Origin: Tannerellaceae bacterium
Lineage (GTDB): Bacteria > Bacteroidota > Bacteroidia > Bacteroidales > Tannerellaceae
Direction: 5' to 3'
NCBI GenBank assembly: GCA_021203545.1
Contig: JAJQAZ010000005.1
Span: 53,178 to 117,177, forward strand
Length of the DNA: 64,000 nt
In this document: positions 57,718 through 64,000 of the stretch, one piece after another
Position numbering within the stretch: the first letter of the stretch is position 1
How the letters are laid out: each line of letters starts with the position of its first letter
Translations under genes and position numbers: made by a program
Notes under the pieces: generated by a model
Seen by the model: the letters and a program-made list of their open reading frames with translations, nothing else
What the model was told of the DNA's origin: nothing
Databases searched by the model: none

Positions 57718-58752
57718 TTATTGATTGTTTCTATTTTGTTTAGGTTTAGCTAAATTCATTATCTTTTGTACAAATTCTGTTTTTGCATCGGTATAACCAT
57801 CTCTGTTGTACTCAAATTTATCTTTCAATGTCAATTTTAATTCGCCATATTCTTTCGCTGCTTCGGGATGGCCGATCAGATAATCCCTGAAACGTATTTC
57901 GTTCCAATCGCCTGAATACCGCACATGTATATGGTAGACAGGAGGCTGGAATCCTTGCGGTGTGTAGCCTTTCATAAACATCATGTGGGGTGCGGGATTT
58001 TTTGGCTGTGGTTCATAAATATAACCGATAGACTCCATTTGTTGAATCAGTTTTTCCTTGTCGGTATTTTCATCTATTTCTACTAAAATATCAATGGTTG
58101 GTTTCGCCAACAGTGCTGGAATCGCTGTGCTACCTATGTGGTTTATCTTTATTATACTGTCAACATTCGATTCGATATTTTTGTGTTCTACTTCGAAATC
58201 ATCTTTCCATCTGCTTTGGTGTTCGCTTAGAATGATAGGAAATAGTCGCCAAAGCTCTTCTTTAGTCATTGCAGATAGTGGTTTATAGAGCTGTTTACTC
58301 ATCTTGTAATTAGTCAGAGATAGTTGATTCGCTTTCCGCTTTTGTTCTTCATCCACCTGAAAGCCGTGTTTTTCGAAGAATGGTTTTGCTGTGATGCTCA
58401 CTTCCGATGTTAATTTTTCCGCACCTTTTTCTTTTGCATATTTTTCCAGTGCATTATAAAGCAGTGTAGCGATTCCATGGTGTTGGAAATCTTTATGCAC
58501 AAAGAGGGTATGGATGTATCCTGTGCTGCTCACGGAGGCAAAACCGACTATTTTCTCTTCCTCATTTTTAGCGACAATGTAATGTTGTTCTGTAAATGAC
58601 TGACGCAGGTTTGCCGTATCGTTACCACAGGAAGCCCAATCTTCCACTTCTTCTCTGGAATAGTCTTTTCGATTGACTGATAGAATTGTGTTTTTATAGA
58701 GTTCTGCCAGTTCGGGAATATCTGCAACCGTTGCGGGGTGAATATGGAACAT
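57718..58752 (-). CDS. GNAT acetyltransferase fused to a GrpB-family domain
   Basis: This is a 344-residue two-domain cytoplasmic protein. Residues 1 to about 150 are a GNAT N-acetyltransferase (acetyl-CoA loop FQHHGIATLLYNALEKYA, C-terminal SITAKPFFEKHGF). Residues about 165-335 are a GrpB/UPF0157 domain of the nucleotidyltransferase fold (KINHIGSTAIPALLAKPTID, VYHIHVRYSGDWNEIRFRDY). The substrates of both halves are unknown. It follows the VOC gene after 38 bp on the same strand, so they may be co-transcribed. The start at 58752 gives a complete GNAT N-terminus. Confidence 0.88.
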   Translation of the reverse strand: MFHIHPATVADIPELAELYKNTILSVNRKDYSREEVEDWASCGNDTANLRQSFTEQHYIVAKNEEEKIVGFASVSSTGYIHTLFVHKDFQHHGIATLLYNALEKYAKEKGAEKLTSEVSITAKPFFEKHGFQVDEEQKRKANQLSLTNYKMSKQLYKPLSAMTKEELWRLFPIILSEHQSRWKDDFEVEHKNIESNVDSIIKINHIGSTAIPALLAKPTIDILVEIDENTDKEKLIQQMESIGYIYEPQPKNPAPHMMFMKGYTPQGFQPPVYHIHVRYSGDWNEIRFRDYLIGHPEAAKEYGELKLTLKDKFEYNRDGYTDAKTEFVQKIMNLAKPKQNRNNQ

Positions 58753-58790
58753 AGGATTTAAATTTATTTATTGGAGAAACTATATTGATG

Positions 58791-59189
58791 TTATAGTTTC
58801 CAAAAAGGATTGTAGGCCACTTCAAAGATATATCCGTCCGGGTCGGCAAAATATCCGCTGTATCCTCCCCATGATGCTTTTTGAGGTGGCTTAACGATTG
58901 TTCCTCCCAGGGTTTCTACCCGGGCCATGATTTCAGCTACTTCTTCTTCGCTGTGGGTGTTATGGGCTATGGTGATACCGGAAAAGCGGGAGGGTTCATG
59001 TGAGATTGTTACGTCTTCTGCCAGTTCTTTGATGGGGAATAAAGCCAGTGTAATCCCCGGCATGTCGAAAGCGATCATCTCTCCGGTACTTTTCTCCGAA
59101 CGTTTCCAACCCAATCCTTTTTCATAAAACTTTATTGAACGTTCAAGGTCTGCTACTCCCAGTGTAATTAGTGTAATGCGTTGTTCCAT
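58791..59189 (-). CDS. VOC family (glyoxalase-like) protein
   Basis: This 132-residue vicinal-oxygen-chelate fold protein has two beta-alpha-beta-beta-beta modules: QRITLITLGVADLERSIKFY and SGITIAHNTHSEEEVAEIM, ending SGYFADPDGYIFEVAYNPFW. I choose ATG 59187-59189 (MEQRITLITLG), because the longer frame adds a lysine-rich leader that overlaps a small upstream reading frame. Members include glyoxalases and antibiotic-binding proteins; the substrate is unknown. Confidence 0.88.
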   Translation of the reverse strand: MEQRITLITLGVADLERSIKFYEKGLGWKRSEKSTGEMIAFDMPGITLALFPIKELAEDVTISHEPSRFSGITIAHNTHSEEEVAEIMARVETLGGTIVKPPQKASWGGYSGYFADPDGYIFEVAYNPFWKL

Positions 59190-59193
59190 GGTG

Positions 59194-59307
59194 TTATTTA
59201 TTTTCGGTCGTTTGTTTTTTGCATACGAATATTTGTTCCTCTGAATTGTCTTCAAATAGTTCTTCTTTGAATCCCCCGAATTTATGAATAATTTTAAAAC
59301 TGTACAT
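59194..59307 (-). CDS. Candidate 37-residue small protein
   Basis: A short frame beginning MYSFKIIHKFGGFKEELFED and ending CKKQTTENK stops 4 bp before the VOC start, a spacing typical of coupled genes. It could instead be the C-terminal remnant of a longer gene. I do not recognise it. Confidence 0.35.
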   Translation of the reverse strand: MYSFKIIHKFGGFKEELFEDNSEEQIFVCKKQTTENK

Positions 59308-59352
59308 ACTTAACTATCCATTTAATTCATGTTGAAAATATATTCTCATATC

Positions 59353-59550
59353 CGGATTCCGGATGGAGTAAAAAAGGTGGCCAGGAAGTTTCGTTCGAGC
59401 CATTTGTAGTTTACGCCTATGAGAGTGGTGGCGGTGGAAACGGTTTTAACCACCGGGTCAACGGACGTGAATACCGTACCGGATAAGTGGACACTGACAG
59501 CCAATAAATACGGCTATTGTGCCTGGTTGTGTGCATTCCCGGTTATATAA
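59353..59550 (+). other. Coding-like remnant, no intact frame
   Basis: Two overlapping frames each give protein-like sequence: GGQEVSFEPFVVYAYESGGG continuing NGFNHRVNGREYRTG, and then, in the other frame, DKWTLTANKYGYCAWLCAFP. There is no complete gene. It may be a decayed 3' end of a lost gene. No family was recognised. Confidence 0.3.
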
Positions 59551-59610
59551 TAGTATGAATAAACAATTTGAATTTTATTATGTCCTTATTTTTAATATCA
59601 GAGATTTTCT

Positions 59611-59774
59611 TACTTTTGTATAACCAGTGGAGGTCCACTGCAAACCCTCTGTTTTTACTTTAGTTACTATTTGGTAATAAAGGAAAATTTTCAGATTGTA
59701 ACATACAGGGAATTAGAAAAATAAAATAAATAAGCATAGTCCTGTAAATGTAAGTTTACAGGACTTTCTTTTTT
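59611..59774 (+). ncRNA. Candidate small RNA or attenuated leader before rluF
   Basis: A -7 box TACTTTTG (59611-59618) is followed by about 110 bp without a gene and then a strong terminator at 59738-59774 (AGTCCTGTAAA stem, T-rich tail). rluF starts 31 bp later. The transcript of about 150 bases could be an independent small RNA or an rluF leader under attenuation. The stem CAGTGG/CCACTG near its 5' end may fold. Confidence 0.4.
59738..59774 (+). terminator. Terminator 31 bp upstream of rluF
   Basis: AGTCCTGTAAA and TTTACAGGACT form a perfect 11-bp stem followed by TTCTTTTTTA. It shares most of its sequence with the tRNA-Ser terminator at 57440. Confidence 0.85.
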
Positions 59775-59805
59775 ATCGGAGTTATTTATTAATAAAAGCA
59801 AAGAT

Positions 59806-60787
59806 ATGGAGTACCGGTTAAATAAATATATCAGTAGTTCGGGATTTTGTTCCCGTCGCGACGCTGACCGCTTTATAGAGGAAGGAAAAGTTACAGTAAA
59901 CGGAAAACGGGCTTCTATAGGTATGCGTGTACTTCCCGGGCAAAAAGTAAAAGTAAACGGACAACTTATTGTCAATAAAGTAGAACCCGTATACATCGCC
60001 TTTAATAAACCGGTCGGGGTAGTAAGTACGACCGATCCACAGGATAAAGACAATATCGTGAGTTTTATCAGTCACGAGCAGCGCATATTTCCTATCGGAC
60101 GGCTGGATAAAGATTCACAGGGATTGATCCTCCTGACCAACGACGGAGATATCGTAAACAAAATATTAAGGGCAGGTAATAATCATAAAAAAGAGTATCT
60201 GGTCAAAGTAAATAAACCCATCACCAAAGAATTTCTTACCCGTATGGCAGAAGGTGTGCCAATTCTCGACAGGGTAACCCGCAGATGCGAGATCGAAGAA
60301 ATCAATCCTTACATGTTCCGGATATCTCTCATACAAGGGCTCAACAGGCAAATCAGGCGCATGTGTGAGTATTTCGACTATGAAGTACTTAAACTGGAGC
60401 GTATTCAAATCATGAATATCAAACTCGGTAACCTGGGACAAGGCAATTGGCGTGACCTGACAGAAACAGAACTGAAAGGATTATTCGATATGCTCGAAGA
60501 GTCAGAAAAAACAGCAACCACAAAAAACATCCAACAGTAATAAACGTTTCAATAAGGCATTAGAAAAATCCGATCTAAAGAAAGATCACCGGAAAGCTAC
60601 CAGTGTTTCGAAATTTACAAAAAAGTCCGATTCACCTAAAAAAACACCCACTATTCAAGCAGACGAACGAACCGGAAAAACAAAACCCCTGAAAAAAGGA
60701 AAACATTCCGGTGGTCCAAGAGTTGGAAAACAAAAAGCAATTACCGGTAAGCCTAAACGACACTCATCTGCCGGCAGGAAAAGATAA
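59806..60787 (+). pseudogene. rluF: 23S rRNA pseudouridine synthase RluF with basic tail, one frame error
   Basis: This enzyme isomerises a uridine in 23S rRNA. The N-terminal S4 RNA-binding domain ([20 protein letters not shown]) precedes the RsuA/RluF catalytic domain, with the Asp in [20 protein letters not shown] and the motif [16 protein letters not shown]. The first frame ends at 60540 after 244 residues. Removing one A from the A6 run 60522-60527 lets it continue for about 82 residues of Lys/Arg/Ser-rich sequence (KRFNKALEKSDLKKDHRKAT ... HSSAGRKR) to TAA at 60785-60787. The 244-residue form has the full catalytic domain, so function does not depend on the tail. Confidence 0.88.
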
Positions 60788-61138
60788 CAAATTCTTTTCT
60801 GACAAAATGTTATTTTACATATTGTAAATTTAAAGGGGCGATAACTTGAGTATTCAGGCTACAGTACAGGAGTTGTTTCAAATTTTCGCTTCTTACGAAG
60901 TTAAGAAAATACACTTTGTTGCTCTTTAGCCATTCCGGCTGTCCTTTTGGAAGTATGAAAACTATTTTATCTGTAATGATCCGGAGGAAGATGTAAGTAA
61001 AAAAGAGATATAAAAGAAAAAAAGAAACTTCGGATACAATCACTAAAAAAGAGTAACCAGAGAGAAAATGATCCAAAATCAGTTATTTCTACTCTCTTTT
61101 CTTTCCTGTTTTATCTCTTTTTCCAAGCTGGAAAATGT
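60788..61138. other. Gene-free stretch before the repeat array
   Basis: This AT-rich stretch holds only weak minus-strand reading frames without protein-like composition. I see no supported gene, RNA or clear terminator. Confidence 0.4.
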
Positions 61139-61336
61139 CTCGTACGTGACATTGCCGTGCCACGTACGGGAGTTTACCCAATCATGTACATCAGTGTAGT
61201 AAATCTCGTACGCAACTTTGCAGACTCATGTACGTGACCTGGCAAAGTGATGTACATTATTGCCCAAAAGCCTGTACATCAGTAGGCAAAATGTTCTACG
61301 TTCGTTCAAAAATGACGCTACGTAAGAGGAAGAGAA
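61139..61336 (+). repeat. Nine-unit degenerate tandem array with exact 22-bp period
   Basis: GTAC occurs at 61142, 61164, 61186, 61208, 61230, 61252 and 61274, and CTAC at 61296 and 61318, always 22 bp apart. The flanking bases are also similar, roughly CATGTACGTGACnTGGCAAA as a consensus. The last two units are the most diverged. The period is not a multiple of three, so it is not a protein repeat. It lies 275 bp before the GH43 start. The stretch 61337-61610 has a small hairpin (CAAATCG-TGAGG-CGATTTG at 61523-61541) and no supported gene. Confidence 0.85.
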
Positions 61337-61610
61337 ACGTTGGAAAATCATATAAAAGTATACTAAAAGAAGAGTTTGGGGAATATCGAAAATTAGTAAA
61401 TAATCCATTTTTCGATCAAAAAGTTATATTTTACCCGCCTTTCATGTTAGATTGTTTTTCTTATGCCCATATTTATCGGTGTCTTTGGTGACTAAAAACA
61501 TTCGAAGATTTTGAGAATAAAACAAATCGTGAGGCGATTTGAATAAAAGAGTTTATTTTTACAACCCGAATATAAGATTGAGTACAAACCATTATTATCA
61601 CATTTGTAAG

Positions 61611-63395
61611 ATGAAAAAAGTCGCATTTATTTTTATTATTTTCTTATTCTCCTCTCTATTTCTGTTTTCGAAGAACAAAGAGGTACAACACCTCCAACTC
61701 CCTCCCGGAGCAACGCATGGGTATCTGATGAGTTACACTCTTGGGGGCGAAACAGGCCGGACAAACAGTTTTTTCCTTGCCGCCAGTCCGGACGGCAAAA
61801 ATTTTACAGCCTTGAATAACGACAAGGCAATAGTCTATCCGTTAAAAGGGTCTAAAAGACTCCGTTATCCCCGCTTATTCAGGAAACCGGATGGTTCTTT
61901 CGGGTTGATTGCAGTCGATACTAATCAGGAAGGAATTTTTATTTATCATTCTCCTGATTTGATTGATTATGAGAATGAAGAATACCACCCATTGGACAGT
62001 GATGGCATTCGCCGGTATTATGAATCCGTACTCAATGAACCGCAAAGTTCCGTATTTACAGACGAAGAAATAGCCGGCCTTTATCCCACAGGAGCCATAG
62101 ATAAAAGTGTAATCCGCCTCACAAAAGAAGAATACAACAAAGTAATCCGGAAATACGGGAAAATCATCAATACCGGAATCGCTCCGCTTGCCGTAATCTC
62201 CGTTCGTAAAGGAGAACAAATACAGTTGCCCGGAAGAGTAACAGCAGAATACAGTGACGGCTCTACGAAACAATTCGGTGTTGTATGGGATATGGATGAT
62301 CTGAATCAAATTAATGGGAATACTCCCGGAACCTATACAGTCAAAGGGATCATTCAACAACCCGGTTATTCCTCACCACTGGTGCGCCAGCGGGCCGACC
62401 CGTGGGTGTTCAAAGGCGATGACGGCTACTACTATTTTACAGCTTCCTACCCAATGGTAGGAGAGAATGATCCGGAAGGATATGACCGTGTAATTCTTCG
62501 CCGCGCTAAAACAATTGAAGAACTGGCCGGAGCCGAAGAAATTAGTATCTGGAACGAAAAAGAATGTCCTACGTGCCACCGCTATGTCTGGGCACCCGAA
62601 ATTCACCAGATAGATGGAATCTGGTATATATTCTTTACCACCTCCCAGTCTGATAATGTATGGCACATCCGTCCGCTCATTCTTAGTTGCACGTTAGGAG
62701 AAAAAGATCCTTATAATCCCAACTGCTGGCAACCGATAGACTACTTTATGGAACCGGTAGACGATGATAACTATTCGTTCACCCATTTTTCATTAGATAT
62801 GACTCATTTCAGCAGTAACGGAAAACAGTATGTCGTATGGGCAGAAAAACCGGGTACATCCGACATTCTGATCGCCTCTGTCAATGAAAAAGCCCCCTGG
62901 AAACTGACAAGCAAATACACATTACTCACCAAACCGGAATATGCCTGGGAACACGACCATGATACATGGGTCAACGAAGGTCCGGCCGTAATCAAAAACA
63001 ATGGAAAGATTTATCTGGCCTACTCCGCATCAGCTGTCAACCACACCTACTGCGTAGGTTTACTGTATGCAGATGAAAACGCCGATTTACTAAACCCCGC
63101 TTCCTGGACCAAACTCCGCTATCCAATCCTATCAACCGAAGATTTACCCGCGGACCAAAACGGACCGGGACATAATTCCTTTACGGTAGATGAATATGGC
63201 AATGCGGTCATTGTGTATCATGCACGTAACCCGGAAGAGACGATTGACGGTGGTCTATACGACCCGGGCCGCCACGCCTTCGCCAAAAGCATCAACTTTG
63301 CCTACGACGGAACCCCCATCCTAAACATGACCCGCGAACAGGAACTGGCACCCGGGAATAAAAATGTGGTTGTTAAAGTGGTTGTTTCGGAATAA
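61611..63395 (+). CDS. GH43 glycoside hydrolase, exported
   Basis: This 594-residue enzyme is read from ATG 61611, which gives the signal peptide MKKVAFIFIIFLFSSLFLF; a longer in-frame start lacks one. An N-terminal region of partial propeller character (LFRKPDGSFGLIAVDTN) and an Ig-like insert (GKIINTGIAPLAVISVRKGE) precede the GH43 catalytic propeller. The likely general base Asp is in QRADPWVFKGDDGYYYFTAS, followed by RYVWAPEIHQIDGIWYIFFT and WVNEGPAVIKNNGKIYLAYS. These fit alpha-arabinofuranosidase-type GH43 members. It stands alone between the 22-bp array and a hairpin terminator. Confidence 0.87.
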   Translation: MKKVAFIFIIFLFSSLFLFSKNKEVQHLQLPPGATHGYLMSYTLGGETGRTNSFFLAASPDGKNFTALNNDKAIVYPLKGSKRLRYPRLFRKPDGSFGLIAVDTNQEGIFIYHSPDLIDYENEEYHPLDSDGIRRYYESVLNEPQSSVFTDEEIAGLYPTGAIDKSVIRLTKEEYNKVIRKYGKIINTGIAPLAVISVRKGEQIQLPGRVTAEYSDGSTKQFGVVWDMDDLNQINGNTPGTYTVKGIIQQPGYSSPLVRQRADPWVFKGDDGYYYFTASYPMVGENDPEGYDRVILRRAKTIEELAGAEEISIWNEKECPTCHRYVWAPEIHQIDGIWYIFFTTSQSDNVWHIRPLILSCTLGEKDPYNPNCWQPIDYFMEPVDDDNYSFTHFSLDMTHFSSNGKQYVVWAEKPGTSDILIASVNEKAPWKLTSKYTLLTKPEYAWEHDHDTWVNEGPAVIKNNGKIYLAYSASAVNHTYCVGLLYADENADLLNPASWTKLRYPILSTEDLPADQNGPGHNSFTVDEYGNAVIVYHARNPEETIDGGLYDPGRHAFAKSINFAYDGTPILNMTREQELAPGNKNVVVKVVVSE

Positions 63396-63413
63396 AAAAA
63401 TCTAAAAAATTAA

Positions 63414-63448
63414 GAGGCGGCCTCAAAATAAGAAAAAGAGGCGGCCTC
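63414..63448. terminator. GH43 terminator
   Basis: Two copies of GAGGCGGCCTC (63414-63424 and 63438-63448) can pair with one central mismatch. The same hairpin works on both strands between convergent genes. Confidence 0.65.
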
Positions 63449-63456
63449 GTTATATA

Positions 63457-64000
63457 TCAGAATTCTTTTAGTTTATAAAATATCAGTACAGGATTATCTT
63501 CCGGGTCAATATCTTTAATAAACTCTTCTGTAACATGTGTAAATTTACCGGAAGATTTTTTTTGTGTATATTTTTCTCTTTTAGAGAAAAAAGACTCAAT
63601 AGAGGTAAACGAGACGAGCCAGGAATTATATGTTGTCTGAATATTGAAATCAATAAAATCGTTCCCTTCTATAAAACTGCTGCATAGTATGTTTGTACCT
63701 GTATTTTTGGAATAAATACCTGACCACCTCTCAAAAGAACGGCCTATTGAATAAAATATATGATCCTCACTTTCTCCACAATAACCTATCCCATAGAACG
63801 ATCTACTCTTCATGTATTCATTCAATACTACAGAAGCTTTTTCTAAAAATTCAGGATTAAAACTTTCTCCTTTGAAATCAAAACAGATATGGGGAATAAG
63901 TTCTTCCGGACCGATTTTATAGACTATCTCTCTATAAAAATCAAAAATATAAAAATCGCTTTTGAAATAATAGAAATTTCCCTGCTTAGGATTACTAAAG
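63457..64000 (-). CDS. Partial hypothetical protein, possibly 6-bladed propeller type
   Basis: The frame is open from the right edge of the window and ends ...PVLIFYKLKEF at 63457, so about 181 C-terminal residues are seen and the start lies outside. Segments such as SDFYIFDFYREIVYKIGPEE and HICFDFKGESFNPEFLEKAS recall the 6-bladed beta-propeller lipoproteins common in Bacteroidales, but this is a weak resemblance. No function can be given. Confidence 0.6.
   Translation of the reverse strand, partial: FSNPKQGNFYYFKSDFYIFDFYREIVYKIGPEELIPHICFDFKGESFNPEFLEKASVVLNEYMKSRSFYGIGYCGESEDHIFYSIGRSFERWSGIYSKNTGTNILCSSFIEGNDFIDFNIQTTYNSWLVSFTSIESFFSKREKYTQKKSSGKFTHVTEEFIKDIDPEDNPVLIFYKLKEF

Noticed and set aside
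60810..61076. Minus-strand 88-residue hydrophobic frame
   Set aside because: Biased, AT-driven composition with no start signal and no conserved motif.
61139..61336. CRISPR array
   Set aside because: Units are contiguous and degenerate with no constant repeat plus variable spacer pattern, and no cas genes are nearby.
61226..61491. Reading frames overlapping the 22-bp array
   Set aside because: The array period is not a multiple of three, the frames lack protein-like composition, and they exist on both strands.

Overview
This window looks like a chromosomal segment of a gut-type Bacteroidales bacterium, most plausibly Parabacteroides or a close Tannerellaceae/Dysgonomonadaceae relative. The evidence is the SusC/SusD polysaccharide-utilisation locus, FimA/Mfa-type lipoprotein fimbriae, a UpxY antiterminator, a fused malic enzyme, lipoproteins with Bacteroidetes-style lipoboxes, and many promoters of the Bacteroidetes type (-7 TAnnTTTG, sometimes with -33 TTTG).

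Layout: 1-3.0 kb, an envelope pair (DUF5723 protein and a lipoprotein). 3.0-4.1 kb, an M28 peptidase. 4.1-10.8 kb, an AraC regulator divergent from a tripartite RND efflux operon (adaptor, permease, TolC). 10.9-15.3 kb, a large cytoplasmic DUF6493-like gene, then a DUF1349 protein and a LuxR-type regulator diverging from one palindromic promoter. 15.3-20.6 kb, malic enzyme, a small porin, a beta-propeller protein and a lipocalin-like lipoprotein. 20.7-23.4 kb, serS and a DUF3472 protein. 23.4-34.9 kb, a beta-glucan utilisation locus: propeller sensor with LuxR HTH, SusC, SusD, GH16 and GH3. 34.9-39.8 kb, an MscS channel, an M16 protease and a DUF4268 protein. 40.0-42.7 kb, a GH130-GH43 operon. 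42.8-54.4 kb, a candidate phase-variable fimbrial island. 54.6-57.2 kb, cobyric acid synthase and mltG. 57.3-60.8 kb, tRNA-Ser, a GNAT-GrpB fusion, a VOC protein and rluF. 60.8-64 kb, a 22-bp periodic repeat array, a GH43 enzyme and the edge of another gene.

The most interesting region is 42.8-54.4 kb. A UpxY antiterminator and a tyrosine recombinase are followed by a 1.1-kb segment bounded by perfect 27-bp inverted repeats. That segment contains one complete gene, an AraC regulator. A six-gene fimbrial operon (DUF3575, DUF3868, Mfa1-like, Mfa2-like and two large surface or tip lipoproteins) points at it from the other side. I infer that inversion moves the regulator between the transcription unit of the recombinase and that of the fimbriae. 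A second unexplained structure is an array at about 61.14-61.34 kb with nine GTAC/CTAC cores spaced exactly 22 bp apart.

Caution: many otherwise conserved genes are broken. I count thirteen one- or two-base frame errors at homopolymers or short runs and three in-frame nonsense codons. The pattern suggests homopolymer errors in the underlying sequence, so genes typed here as pseudogenes are probably intact in the organism unless stated otherwise. All family assignments come from reading motifs; no database search was possible.
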